From Peptoniphilus gorbachii (lineage in GTDB: Bacteria; Bacillota; Clostridia; Tissierellales; Peptoniphilaceae), in NCBI RefSeq assembly GCF_016908115.1, contig NZ_JAFBDH010000002.1, positions 62,001 through 126,000 of the forward strand: a stretch of DNA of 64,000 nucleotides. The letters run 5' to 3'. Within the stretch, counting starts at the first letter, position 1. Each line of letters starts with the position of its first letter. The notes below the pieces were generated by a model. It worked only from the letters and a program-made list of their open reading frames with translations. It had not been told where the DNA came from and did no database searches. Position numbers and translations under genes: made by a program. This document shows positions 24,330-34,141 of this stretch, one piece after another.

Positions 24330-24374
24330 ATTCTATATTCTTTTGACTTCAACTTCAGCTAACTTTTGTGAATA
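24330..24374 (-). promoter_or_regulatory. Regulon promoter 2: CACAAAAGTTAGCTG-N20-TAGAAT
   Basis: Identical layout to promoter 1, as part of the 1-kb repeat: site 24370-24356, -10 at 24335-24330. Confidence 0.65.
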
Positions 24375-24611
24375 TTATTTATTATCTTTGCTATATAATT
24401 TTTAGTCATTGAAAATACTCCATCACTTATTCTTTGAATTCCTTGTTCAAGAAAAATTATTACTATAATACTATTTTAACTTTTCTTTTACTTTAGAAAT
24501 TGCTCTTTACTTCAATCTTATGTAAAACTCAGATAATGATACCCCTAAATGAATCAAAGAATGTTAAGCATGTCTTTATCTTAGTTAGCCTGATATTTTT
24601 GTTCTTCTTTT

Positions 24612-25013
24612 GATGATCTAATTAAAAAATCTGCTGATGATAGACAAGACTTATTGGATAAAATAAAGAAAATTGAAACTGAAATGAAAAGTTTATCCCA
24701 AGATATGGAAAATATAAATACTATAAATAAGTATCGTGAAATCTACAAATACCACAAGAAAAATCCTGAAGATAAACAATTTGCTGAAGAATATTATAGC
24801 GAACTTTCTGTCTATAAAATAGCCGCAAAAGAAATCTTAGAAAACTATAAAAAACTACCAAATACAAAAGAAATATTAACCAAACTCGATAAATTGCAAG
24901 AAAAAAAGAACACCCTTATGCAAGAGTATTCTTTGAATAAAGAACAATTTTCTGACCTTGTTCAATATAGGAAAAACTATGAAAATTATTATGGAAAGGA
25001 AGTAGAGAGGTAG
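24612..25013 (+). pseudogene. Relaxase 3' fragment
   Basis: 134 codons matching the C-terminal coiled-coil of the relaxase (DDLIKKSADDRQDLLDKIKK through KEVER and stop) with no indels. It is joined directly to the right end of repeat copy 2. No ribosome-binding site; an internal ATG could in principle start a 119-residue peptide. Confidence 0.9.
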
Positions 25014-25041
25014 GACTGCTTAACTACCTCTTTTACATTTA

Positions 25042-25107
25042 TTACTTTTCCCACTCGAATAAAATATTTAGTTCATTATATTCTTCTGAATATTTTTCTT
25101 TGTCCAT
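25042..25107 (-). pseudogene. 3' fragment of the relaxase-convergent gene
   Basis: 21 codons (MDKEKYSEEYNELNILFEWE) equal to the end of the gene at 11273, with the same downstream sequence toward the relaxase stop. GAGGAG at the end of the FtsX gene could serve as its ribosome-binding site. It marks where module E replaced the rest of that gene. Confidence 0.7.
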
Positions 25108-25109
25108 AA

Positions 25110-27440
25110 TTACTCCTCAATATATTTTATCAATGATTCATTGTCTACAGTTTTAGCTATTACAATCTCAATAATTGCCGCTAATACATGAATTAATATT
25201 AGATAAGCCAACACATATATTAAGTTAAAATTATATTCGAACTTCAATACCATATCTCCGATTATATCTATCAATGTTTTCCCTATTATCCCCCCTAGTA
25301 TAATTGAAATAATATTAGATATTACTATTATTATTTGTGTTTCAAATATTCTTGATAGTATAAAATGTGATTTTTTCATTCCTAGTGCCATCATAGTTCC
25401 TATTTGATTTTTTCTTTCAATAAATGTGGTTATGGATAAATTAATGACATTAAACAAAGCAAATATCAAAAAAACACACGTAAATATCAGTGATGCTAAC
25501 AAAATTGTTTTGTATTGCTTGTTAAGCTCTTTTACATAATCATCAACTTTATTGAATTCAAGTAATTTATTTTCTGACAAGATGTTTCGAACTTTATCCT
25601 CTATAATATTCATTTTTTTCTTATTTATAGAGTCCTTTAATTTTAATGAAATAGAATTGTTAATGTTATAGTCGCATAATTCTTCTAATTTTTTTTCTGG
25701 AATACCAAATATATATTCTGAACTTGTATCGTTTACAATAGCGGATATAGTAAAATCTTTTTCATCAATATGTCCATCTTTCCCTCTAAATTTTAACCTA
25801 ATAGTGTCCCCTAACTTTGGACTTAGTTTATACACATCTTCAAAAACATTGTTAGCATTATTAACTATCAAATCATTCTTATCTTTTATATCTCCCAATA
25901 CTAATTTAGCCTTTAATTTATCAATATCAGTTTCTTTATATCCCACAATAGTTGTAACCTGATTGCGTATATCATTCTTTTCTATATCAAAATTTACCGT
26001 AGTAGCTTTTTCAATATTAATACGATCAATCTCATCTATTTCCTTAATTTTTGATATTAATTTTTCATCAATTGGATTGTTTTCGGCTTGTGTAAAAGCT
26101 TTTTTATAATTGCTTGCATTTATATCATCTGGTTTATACTCCATAAATTTAAATGTGATATTATATTCACCTAATTTGAATTTAGTATTTTTAGCTATAT
26201 CTTCAGTCGAAATAGAAGAAAAAACACCTATCATAGCAATAAATATTACACTACATAACGCTAAAGATATTAACGTAAATATAGAACGCTTTTTATTCCT
26301 TTTAGCATTTAACATACCTAGATATAAAGGAGTAACTTTTTTAGAGCTATGCCTTGGAGCTATAACATCCGTATAAGAAGTATAACTCATTGCTTCAACT
26401 GGAGAAATTTTAGATGCGTAATTTGCAGGTCTTAATGTAGAAATACAAGCAATTGCGAATACAAAGATGACTGTTGCAATAAAAATCGAACCATGTATCT
26501 TGAAATCAAAAGTTCCTGGTCTAATCAATATATTTACCAAAATTCCCAATAATCCGCCCACTATTCCTGAAGGAATTGCAATAAACTGAGCCTGTCTTAT
26601 TATTAATTTTTTTAAATCTTTACGCTTTAAACCTAGCGCTCTTAATTTACCAAGTTCATTGATGCTTCTATTTATAGATATATAATATATTGAATATAAA
26701 ACTAATGAAGTTGTAATTGAAAGCAATAGCAAAATATGCATAAGTTCTATACTAGCATCACTAATTTTTTGATTATTGGAATAAGTAAAAAACTCATTAT
26801 AAATATTAATGTTTTCTTTAGGAATTTCAAACTTATCTCTTATTTCATTAGCTTTACTATAAGCAAACTTCTCTGACTTATCTTTCAAAAATATCATAGA
26901 GGAACTTACTTTTACTTTTGAATTCTTAAAATAATTTTCCGATACGTATAAATTAGCCTGACTCACTTCCATATCCCTATATGCTATAGATGATATAGTA
27001 AATGTTTTTTCTCCAGAATTATCATCGACTTTTATTTCATCTCCGATTTTCAAACCATATTTGTCTGAAATAGATTTTTCTATCATAATTTCATGTGAAT
27101 CTATTGGCAATTCACCTTTTATTGAATCGAAATAATTATTATTGTCTAAATAAATTACATTAGTTGGAGATCCTTGAAATTTTACTTGATCAATAATATT
27201 TAACGTAACAATTTTATCTATGCTTCTATCTGATTTTATATCATTAATTTTATCAGATTTATTTAATACTGTTATTTGAGGCATGTATTTTGTAGTCTTA
27301 TGTATGCCAATTTGATTTGATGCAGAAAAAGAAAGTGTCAACGACAAAATAAATGCGGAAAAGATTATTGTTAAACCTATAAGGAAATTTTTATTTTCTC
27401 CTCTTATATACTTAGTTGCCAATCTACTAATATAATTCAT
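25110..27440 (-). CDS. FtsX-type ABC permease, 776 aa
   Basis: An N-terminal helix (LIGLTIIFSAFILSLTLSFS), a MacB-like extracellular domain (about 45-225), a three-helix block containing LGKLRALGLKRKDLKKLI, a second N-type helix near 385, a second extracellular domain and a final block with IGTMMALGMKKSHFILSRIF. This is the 8-10 helix duplicated FtsX layout of peptide-detoxification or export permeases. The ATG overlaps the ATPase stop (TAATG). Confidence 0.9.
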   Translation of the reverse strand: MNYISRLATKYIRGENKNFLIGLTIIFSAFILSLTLSFSASNQIGIHKTTKYMPQITVLNKSDKINDIKSDRSIDKIVTLNIIDQVKFQGSPTNVIYLDNNNYFDSIKGELPIDSHEIMIEKSISDKYGLKIGDEIKVDDNSGEKTFTISSIAYRDMEVSQANLYVSENYFKNSKVKVSSSMIFLKDKSEKFAYSKANEIRDKFEIPKENINIYNEFFTYSNNQKISDASIELMHILLLLSITTSLVLYSIYYISINRSINELGKLRALGLKRKDLKKLIIRQAQFIAIPSGIVGGLLGILVNILIRPGTFDFKIHGSIFIATVIFVFAIACISTLRPANYASKISPVEAMSYTSYTDVIAPRHSSKKVTPLYLGMLNAKRNKKRSIFTLISLALCSVIFIAMIGVFSSISTEDIAKNTKFKLGEYNITFKFMEYKPDDINASNYKKAFTQAENNPIDEKLISKIKEIDEIDRINIEKATTVNFDIEKNDIRNQVTTIVGYKETDIDKLKAKLVLGDIKDKNDLIVNNANNVFEDVYKLSPKLGDTIRLKFRGKDGHIDEKDFTISAIVNDTSSEYIFGIPEKKLEELCDYNINNSISLKLKDSINKKKMNIIEDKVRNILSENKLLEFNKVDDYVKELNKQYKTILLASLIFTCVFLIFALFNVINLSITTFIERKNQIGTMMALGMKKSHFILSRIFETQIIIVISNIISIILGGIIGKTLIDIIGDMVLKFEYNFNLIYVLAYLILIHVLAAIIEIVIAKTVDNESLIKYIEE

Positions 27441-28120
27441 TATTTTGATAACCTCCCATCTTCAAGACGCACTATACTTGCATATTTATTCTCCAATAAA
27501 TACTCAACTATATTTTGATCATGGGTAATTAAAATAATTGTTTGGTTAAAATTTCTATTAGTTGAAACAAGTAAATCAATAACATTTTTACTATTTTTGC
27601 TGTCTAGATTCCCAGTAGGTTCATCTGCCAATAATATACTTGGATTTGTTATTAAAGCTCTTGCAATAGCAACTCTTTGTTGCTGTCCGCCCGAAAGTTC
27701 ATTTGGCATTTTTTGTAATATATCTTCGATACCTAAAGTATCAACTATTTTATTTAGGTATTTCTCATCTTCTACAAGTCCACTAATATTAAGTGGAAAA
27801 AGTATATTTTCTTTTATATTCAATATATTTATCAAATTAAACCTTTGAAAAATAAACCCAATATTTTTACTTCTAAATTCAGTCAATCCATTATCGTCTA
27901 AATCCGCTAAATTTATACCATTAATTTTTATACTTCCGCTTGTCGCTCTATCCAGCCCTCCTATTATATTTAGGAGCGTAGATTTACCACTACCAGATGC
28001 TCCTTGGATTATTAAAAAATCGCCTTTCCCAACTTCTAAATCAACCCCATCCAAAGCCTTTACTTGATTATTTACTGTTCCATAATATTTTTTTATTGCT
28101 TTTATATTTAATATTTCCAT
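27440..28120 (-). CDS. ABC transporter ATPase (MacB/BceA-like)
   Basis: A 226-residue ATPase with Walker A GASGSGKST, Q-loop FQRFNLINIL, signature LSGGQQQR, Walker B LLADEPTG and H-loop LITHD. AAGGAG precedes the ATG. Its 5' end overlaps the tail of the truncated radical-SAM frame, so the module was joined directly onto that gene. Confidence 0.95.
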   Translation of the reverse strand: MEILNIKAIKKYYGTVNNQVKALDGVDLEVGKGDFLIIQGASGSGKSTLLNIIGGLDRATSGSIKINGINLADLDDNGLTEFRSKNIGFIFQRFNLINILNIKENILFPLNISGLVEDEKYLNKIVDTLGIEDILQKMPNELSGGQQQRVAIARALITNPSILLADEPTGNLDSKNSKNVIDLLVSTNRNFNQTIILITHDQNIVEYLLENKYASIVRLEDGRLSK

Positions 28121-28545
28121 ATTTATCTCCTTGTATATCTAAATTTAAAGAAACTTTAAGTATGTTTTTTATATTATTAGTACTAATAAACTCACTGTGA
28201 TATCTATCATGACTTATACTTAAATGTTTTAATCCGCCTTTCTTAAGCTGATAAAGTTTATCGTATGTTGCTTCTTCGTTTACAGCCCAAAATCCATTTG
28301 TCGCAATACTAGTATTCTTACCAACTTCTGTTGAAATTTCAACTAATTTTAATAATGTCGGATATTCTAAAAAAACTTCTCCTCCCGTAAAAGCTATTGT
28401 TTTTATTTCATTTATTTCTTCTGATTCTTTAATGTATTGTATCACTCTATTGATATCAAGTCTTTGTTGAGATTCAGGAGAACATGAAAAACAACAATAT
28501 TTCCATTTTGCACTACATATATTAAATAGAGCAAATCCTAATTAA
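28068..28545 (-). pseudogene. Truncated radical-SAM peptide-maturase gene
   Basis: The frame contains a Cys cluster (NICSAKWKYCCFSCS) followed by IAFTGGEVFLEYPTLLKL, NTSIATNGFWA and LKHLSISHDRYHSEFI. The GGE motif, TNGFW and ISxDxxHxxF are typical of radical-SAM enzymes modifying peptides. The Cys spacing differs from classic CX3CX2C. The 5' end carries a frameshift/stop at about 28545, and the 3' end runs into the next ATPase gene after only about 150 codons, so the C-terminal half is missing. It points to a former RiPP (sactipeptide-like) pathway here. Confidence 0.7.
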
Positions 28546-28579
28546 TGTATCATGTGCCATAAAACTCTCCATTTCTAAA

Positions 28580-29422
28580 TTAATAAATATCTCTTTTGCT
28601 AAGAATCATGGTATTCAATATTATCATAATAATCAAATAAATAATCGATAATAATGTCACTCTTAAATAAATAGAATCACCGCTATCAATTGATAGTAAT
28701 ACTATGTTTCCTGATATAAGATAATTCATAATTGAAAATGATAAATTTCCAGAAATTTGATGAAATATTGTATCAATTATTTGTAATATTCCAGCTGACT
28801 CAAGGAGACCAATAATAAGTGTAACAGCAGAATTTCTTATCAAATACGCTAAAAACATTATTATAATACTATAGGTTATATATAATAAGTATTCTGTGAG
28901 TATATATTTTATGAATATTCCTATTTCTGTGAATTTCAAATATCCTTCCATAAAGTAAAATGATAATGACATAATAATAAAACTAGTAATAAATATAGCT
29001 AATGTGTATAAACATATTATTGCTACTTTTCCTAAAGTTAGCTCTATTTTTTTTGGAAAAACTTGATTAATATTTTTTAGAAAACTAGATTTAAGTTCAT
29101 CTCCTATATACATAACAATAAAAACTGTTTGGAACATCAATAAAATTTTACTTTGAATATTTCTCATAAATAATTCAGTTATAGGTATATAGCCTAAATC
29201 TAACCAATCTGGAATCACACTTCCAACATAAATCCCCCAATTTATCTGTGTGAAATTTATTTTCAAGTTTTCTAGTGCTGCTTTATCATTAATATAGTAA
29301 TGATAATCAACTTTTGTCATATATACAGATCCAATTATCATAAGGCTACTAAGAATTAAAATTATCCATGGATATTTGTTTCTTCGTAGTCTATATAACT
29401 CTAATTTTATTGCTCTACTCAT
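28580..29422 (-). CDS. ABC-2 permease, lantibiotic-immunity type
   Basis: A 280-residue protein with six to seven helices (YPWIILILSSLMIIGSVYMT; KVAIICLYTLAIFITSFIIM; VTLIIGLLESAGILQIIDT). N-terminal IKLELYRLRRNKYPW and the spacing of helices match the ABC-2 permeases of LanE/LanG and bacitracin-immunity families. It overlaps the ATPase gene by four bases. Confidence 0.8.
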   Translation of the reverse strand: MSRAIKLELYRLRRNKYPWIILILSSLMIIGSVYMTKVDYHYYINDKAALENLKINFTQINWGIYVGSVIPDWLDLGYIPITELFMRNIQSKILLMFQTVFIVMYIGDELKSSFLKNINQVFPKKIELTLGKVAIICLYTLAIFITSFIIMSLSFYFMEGYLKFTEIGIFIKYILTEYLLYITYSIIIMFLAYLIRNSAVTLIIGLLESAGILQIIDTIFHQISGNLSFSIMNYLISGNIVLLSIDSGDSIYLRVTLLSIIYLIIMIILNTMILSKRDIY

Positions 29423-30318
29423 CTTAATATCTCCATATAATAATCTTCAAAGCTCATTTCTTTTACAGAAATTGAACTTATTTCTATACCACAATTTACT
29501 AACAAAGAGTTTATTAAACTTATTTTATCAAAGTAATCGTTTAATATAACTTTTTTACTATTTATAATCTCATTTTCATATCCATGTTTATTTAAAATTT
29601 TTGATACTTCATTCGTTTTGCTGGTTATTATCTCTATTCTTGATCTACATTTTTTATGCAAATCTTCTATTGTAAACTCAGCTAGTAACTTCCCTTTTGA
29701 AATTACTCCAAAATCTGTTGCGATTTTAGATAACTCTTCCAATATATGGCTTGATATAATTATGGTAATGCCGTATTTTTTATTAATTTCTTTTAACATA
29801 TTTCTAATATCGACTATTCCTTGAGGATCAAGTCCATTAATTGGCTCGTCTAAAATAATAATTTCAGGAGACCCTATAAGAGCCATTGCAATACCAAGTC
29901 TTTGTTTCATTCCTAAGGAAAAACTCTTAACTTGTTTATTATAGCAATTTTCCAACCCAACTATTTTAAGTATTTCTTTTATATACATTTCATTTTCTAT
30001 ATCATAAGATAAGCATTTTAATTTCAAATTGTCATAAGCTGTTAGCTGCATATATAATGCTGGTGTTTCTATTAAGTTGCCTACTTTACTAAAATAACTA
30101 GAATTTTTTTTAACATTGTTACCAAATAACTCTATATTCCCACTACTTTTATTAGATAATCCAGATATCATTTTCATAATAGTTGATTTTCCGGCTCCAT
30201 TATCTCCTATTAAACCATAAATAGATTGTTTTTTTACTTTTAAATTAACATTATCTATTGCTGTAAAATTTCCAAAATTTTTTACTAAATTTTTAGTTTC
30301 TAATATATATTCGCTCAT
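29419..30318 (-). CDS. ABC ATPase, lantibiotic-protection type
   Basis: The start chosen is ATG 30318 (AAAGGA upstream), since the conserved promoter at 30389-30433 would start transcription near 30382, downstream of the longer ATG at 30387. Product 299 residues: Walker A GDNGAGKST, signature SFSLGMKQR, Walker B IIILDEPINGLDP, H-loop SSHIL. The C-terminal ~90-residue extension fits LanF/BcrA ATPases that protect against antimicrobial peptides. Confidence 0.92.
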   Translation of the reverse strand: MSEYILETKNLVKNFGNFTAIDNVNLKVKKQSIYGLIGDNGAGKSTIMKMISGLSNKSSGNIELFGNNVKKNSSYFSKVGNLIETPALYMQLTAYDNLKLKCLSYDIENEMYIKEILKIVGLENCYNKQVKSFSLGMKQRLGIAMALIGSPEIIILDEPINGLDPQGIVDIRNMLKEINKKYGITIIISSHILEELSKIATDFGVISKGKLLAEFTIEDLHKKCRSRIEIITSKTNEVSKILNKHGYENEIINSKKVILNDYFDKISLINSLLVNCGIEISSISVKEMSFEDYYMEILR

Positions 30319-30388
30319 TTGATTATTCCTTTCTATAATTTTATGAGGAATTCTAAATAATGATATTATATATCCTACTTTTAACATA

Positions 30389-30433
30389 ATTATAAGATCT
30401 TTTATAAGATTTTTCAGCTAACTTTTGTGAATA
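30389..30433 (-). promoter_or_regulatory. Regulon promoter 3: CACAAAAGTTAGCTG-N20-TATAAT
   Basis: On the minus strand the 15-bp site is at 30429-30415 and TATAAT at 30394-30389, again 20 bases apart. It precedes the operon 30318 to 25110 (ABC-2 pair, radical-SAM remnant, FtsX pair). The site directly follows the terminator of a duplicated response-regulator tail. Confidence 0.7.
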
Positions 30434-30465
30434 AAAAAAGCACTAGGAATTAAAGTCCTAATGCT
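30432..30465 (-). terminator. Terminator after response-regulator fragment
   Basis: On the minus strand AGCATTAGGA and TCCTAGTGCT (one mismatch) followed by TTTTTTTATT. A homologous hairpin follows the intact regulator gene at 34186-34218. Confidence 0.7.
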
Positions 30466-30470
30466 GATTA

Positions 30471-30755
30471 TTAAAATGAATCTACATAGCCTAGTTCTCT
30501 GAACTTATCTATCATTTCTTGATAATTTCTAACATTTAATTTTTGATATATTCTAGATAAAGATACCGCCAAACTTCTAACATTTGTGTTAAGTTCTTTA
30601 GCTAATTCTTTCCTAGACATGCCATTTGAATACAATCTCACTATTTTTAATTCATATTTCGTCAACGATTCTAACATATAATTTTCTTCTGGGAAGATTA
30701 CTTAGCCTTTCAAAGCGATAGATTTTATATCTTCTATTAATTTAGATGTCTCTTC
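30471..30755 (-). pseudogene. Duplicated LuxR-type response-regulator tail
   Basis: Matches the 3' part of the regulator at 34224-34829, including the complete LuxR DNA-binding domain (LYSNGMSRKELAKELNTNVR, then SLAVSLSRIYQKLNVRNYQE). The receiver domain is missing; the sequence diverges near 30755 with stops before it. An in-frame ATG at 30677 could make a 68-residue free HTH domain, which might compete for the regulator's sites. Confidence 0.8.
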
Positions 30756-30804
30756 ATAATAGATATGATAAAAATTATTGATATTGTTATATAATAATAT
30801 ATTA

Positions 30805-30844
30805 AGTATTTTCTTGATAGAGCATATTCCATCAAGAAAATACT
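30805..30844. terminator. Perfect 14-bp hairpin after module I
   Basis: AGTATTTTCTTGAT and ATCAAGAAAATACT flank a 12-base loop, 29 bases beyond the FtsX stop. There is no clean T-run on the minus strand, so it may be a weak terminator or an mRNA-stabilising hairpin. Confidence 0.55.
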
Positions 30845-30872
30845 GTAATTTGATTTTTTATTTTTACCCATA

Positions 30873-33224
30873 CTATTTCCTCTTCGTAATCAATATGGTA
30901 TCAACAATCCTCAAAACAATTCTTCCAATGAAATACATAATAATAGAATACAATATAAATTCTGCAATTGGGAATCTATATTGCAATCCACCAAGAATCG
31001 GATCATTATTTGTATAAACGTGAAGACCATACGAAATAATAATTCCACCTATTAAAGTAATTATAAGAATTCTCTTCATATAGTAACAATTTTCGTTCAT
31101 GAGCATACTAATTCGTTGAGATTTACTCATACCTACAAGATTTAAGAAAGAAATCTCTTTCTTCCTACTAATCACATTTGTAAAGTAAGTATTTATTAAG
31201 TTTCCAACACCCATAATTAAAATTAATATAGTTATTGATAAAAGAAACTTTTTACTAGTTTTTAAAGAAACTTTATATTCATCTACCGCATTTAAATAAG
31301 TTTCCATTTTTAATGGATGCATATTAATCAATTGTTTTACTTTATTTACAGTACTTTTTTGAGCCTTTAATGTCTTATCTTTTAATTCAAGTCTCAATTC
31401 ATAATTAAAATTAGTATTAGTATCTCCAAAATAATTCAATGAATTATCTGGAATATAAAAGTATATCCCACTACTTAAAGTATCGGTTATACCCATTACT
31501 TTAGCCGTAAAATCTTTGCCATTTTGTTGAAATTTTACTTCGTCACCTATCTGTACATCCCATCCATAATATTTTTTTATTTCTTTTGGCTGATTAACAA
31601 TAACTCCCTTTTCTTTGGTCAACTTCGAGTATGAGGTATTTCCTTCTATAAGTTTTTTATTAAGAAAGCTTTCTTGTTGATTAGTATATCCTACAATACT
31701 CAAATCTTCTGAGTTTCCATTTGGACTTACGAAAGTTGCATTTGTACCTTTTATCACTTCAATTTTTTCTACATTATCAATCTCTTCTAATGAACGAATT
31801 AAGTTATTATCTAATGGATTTCTTTTTTTCATATCGCCATTAATTTCATCATTAGAACTGCCTAAAATAGAATCTTCATTTGACATAATACTTATTTCAT
31901 AATTTGTATAACTTTTTCTTGCTAATTGTTCTGGATCAAAGGATTTTAAAAAAGCATAAGATAAAACGAGCAATACTCCTCCAATACTTAGTGATAGAAT
32001 CATAGTTATTGTCTTTCTAGGATCTCTTTTTATATTAAGCCATGCTATAAATTTAGGTGTAACAAAACTATTTTTCTTTCTCTTTACCAGATGGCTTGTA
32101 GATTGACCACTCATAAAAAGTTCTTTGGCAGAAATTCTATTTATATCTTTTCTTATAGATATTGCCGAAGATTTAAGAACTATAAAAATATACAAACTGC
32201 TAAGTATTAAAGTGACTATTATATATAATGGATTATGTTCTAATAAAAATATTAGTCCATTTCTGTTATTGATAAAAAATATGCTAAAAGTCCCTAAAAT
32301 TCCTAAGCAAATTCCTATTAAACCAATATATAATATCCTTTTATTTAGAATAATCATTGACTGTTTTCTACTTGCTCCTATCAATCGCAGAATCGCTATG
32401 TTTTTCCTATCTTCTAATGTAAAAACATACAAAATATTATGGATAATGAGATAAGAAACTACCCCTAACAAAACTGCCAATATTAAAAGCATAATATATT
32501 GATCTGTATTAACCAACTTCATATAACTAAAGTACATATCAAAAAAATGAATGTTAGATTCATCTACTTTATACTTATATGCTATTGAATTTATCTCATT
32601 TTTTAGCATATCTTCAGAGTATGAATTCGGTGATTTCATACTTAGTTGTACTAAGTAATTATCAACTTGACCAAATTTATCAACATAAGATTTAGATACA
32701 AATACAGGATATGTTCCTTCTACACCTTCATTATATAAAATTCCACTTATTATATATTTTTTTGAACCATTACCTAAATTTAGATTTATGCTTTCTTTGA
32801 TATCAACTTTTTTGTTAATACGTTTTAAGTAGCTTTCAGACACTATTATCTCATCATCTTTTTGAGGATAAGATCCTTCTATATTATTTACATTCCCTAA
32901 GTCACGTAAATCTGAATCCATATATGCAACTCTTAGATTTATATCACCTATACTAACTTCTGGAAAAATATATCCTATTCCTGCTTTTTTTATGCTCTTC
33001 TCTGATTTTATCCCTTCAACTTGTTTAGGATTTACTTTAATTAATGATGCTTGATGTCCATTTTCTAGTTTTTCCTGAAACATTAATTTAGCACTTATAG
33101 AATACAAACTCATTATGCTAATAAAGACAAAAGATAAAATTATAGTCAGCAATATTGTAAAACTTTTAATTTTATTAACTTTCAAATCTCTTTTGACATA
33201 TGTTTTCAGGATATTATTTTTCAT
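30873..33224 (-). CDS. FtsX-type ABC permease, 783 aa
   Basis: From ATG 33224 (GGAGG upstream), overlapping the ATPase gene by 11 bp. Same duplicated FtsX layout as the 776-residue permease of module E: N-terminal helix SFTILLTIILSFVFISIMSL, helix blocks with IAILRLIGASRKQSMIIL and KEISFLNLVGMSKSQRISML, and two large extracellular domains. The two systems are paralogous. Likely exporter or resistance transporter for a peptide. Confidence 0.9.
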   Translation of the reverse strand: MKNNILKTYVKRDLKVNKIKSFTILLTIILSFVFISIMSLYSISAKLMFQEKLENGHQASLIKVNPKQVEGIKSEKSIKKAGIGYIFPEVSIGDINLRVAYMDSDLRDLGNVNNIEGSYPQKDDEIIVSESYLKRINKKVDIKESINLNLGNGSKKYIISGILYNEGVEGTYPVFVSKSYVDKFGQVDNYLVQLSMKSPNSYSEDMLKNEINSIAYKYKVDESNIHFFDMYFSYMKLVNTDQYIMLLILAVLLGVVSYLIIHNILYVFTLEDRKNIAILRLIGASRKQSMIILNKRILYIGLIGICLGILGTFSIFFINNRNGLIFLLEHNPLYIIVTLILSSLYIFIVLKSSAISIRKDINRISAKELFMSGQSTSHLVKRKKNSFVTPKFIAWLNIKRDPRKTITMILSLSIGGVLLVLSYAFLKSFDPEQLARKSYTNYEISIMSNEDSILGSSNDEINGDMKKRNPLDNNLIRSLEEIDNVEKIEVIKGTNATFVSPNGNSEDLSIVGYTNQQESFLNKKLIEGNTSYSKLTKEKGVIVNQPKEIKKYYGWDVQIGDEVKFQQNGKDFTAKVMGITDTLSSGIYFYIPDNSLNYFGDTNTNFNYELRLELKDKTLKAQKSTVNKVKQLINMHPLKMETYLNAVDEYKVSLKTSKKFLLSITILILIMGVGNLINTYFTNVISRKKEISFLNLVGMSKSQRISMLMNENCYYMKRILIITLIGGIIISYGLHVYTNNDPILGGLQYRFPIAEFILYSIIMYFIGRIVLRIVDTILITKRK

Positions 33225-33894
33225 TTTTTTTATCCTCCACAATTTGACCATCTAATATGCGTATAACTCTACCGCAATACTTTGTTAATTCTAAATTATG
33301 TGTAATCATTATAATTGTCTGATTAAATTTTTTATTCATCTGAACAAATAGCTCCATTATATTTTGACTATTTCTTTGATCCAAATTTCCTGTTGGTTCG
33401 TCTGCTAAAATTACTTTTGGTTTAGAAATGAGAGCTCTGGCAATAGCTACTCTTTGTTGTTGTCCTCCTGACAATTGATTTGGGAAAGCAGATATTTTTT
33501 GTTTTATCTCTAACAAATCTAAAATTTCATCCAAATAGTCGTTATCGGCTTCTTTGCCATCTAAATTTAAAGGTAAAATTATATTTTCTCGAACATTTAA
33601 GATGGGAATTAGATTGTATTCTTGGAATATAAACCCTATATTCTTTCTACGATACTCTGTTAATTCTTCCTCATTTAGATTATTTAATTCCACATCATCA
33701 AACATAATTTTCCCCTCTGTTTGATGATCAATCCCTCCTATAAGATTTAACAATGTTGTCTTCCCCGAACCACTGTCTCCAATAATAGATAAAAATTCTC
33801 CTTCCTTAACAGTAAAACTTACATCATTTACTGCTTTGACTTCTATTTCTCCTTGTTTGTATATTTTTTTCACTTTATCTATAATTAAAGTCAT
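33214..33894 (-). CDS. ABC transporter ATPase (MacB/BceA-like)
   Basis: A 226-residue ATPase, same length as its module E paralogue. Walker A GDSGSGKTT, Q-loop FQEYNLIPIL, signature LSGGQQQR, Walker B ILADEPTG and H-loop MITHN. AAGGAGG precedes the ATG. Regulon promoter 4 lies about 240 bases upstream; the leader (33895-34135) contains only very short ORFs, one encoding a nine-residue Cys-rich peptide (MKLSLCQCC). Confidence 0.95.
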   Translation of the reverse strand: MTLIIDKVKKIYKQGEIEVKAVNDVSFTVKEGEFLSIIGDSGSGKTTLLNLIGGIDHQTEGKIMFDDVELNNLNEEELTEYRRKNIGFIFQEYNLIPILNVRENIILPLNLDGKEADNDYLDEILDLLEIKQKISAFPNQLSGGQQQRVAIARALISKPKVILADEPTGNLDQRNSQNIMELFVQMNKKFNQTIIMITHNLELTKYCGRVIRILDGQIVEDKKNEK

Positions 33895-34141
33895 TAAACA
33901 TCCTCCTTAAATTTGAAAATCTATTTATCTGTTGATTCACAATTGTATCATCAAAATAATCATACATACTATAAATCGTTTACTATCAACAGCATTGACA
34001 CAAACTTAACTTCATTAAAATCTAAAGTCTTAAGTTCTTATTCTTTAGATATTCCTAACTATTTTTATTTATTTTTTCAGTTTACTAGAAAAATTCATTG
34101 CTTTACCAACCCTAAATGTTATTAATTTCCACCTTTCCTTA

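Larger units (their letters stand above)
23611..24615. repeat. About 1-kb direct repeat, copy 2
   Basis: Near-identical to 16291-17296. It is flanked on the left by the serine recombinase fragment instead of the cysteine peptide gene, and on the right by a different relaxase fragment. Confidence 0.92.

Noticed and set aside
29419-30387. Longer form of the ABC ATPase starting at 30387
   Set aside because: That ATG would lie upstream of the transcription start predicted from promoter 3; ATG 30318 has a ribosome-binding site and begins the conserved domain.
30778-31017. Plus-strand ORF over the end of the FtsX permease
   Set aside because: Antisense to a conserved C-terminal helix region and spans the 14-bp hairpin.
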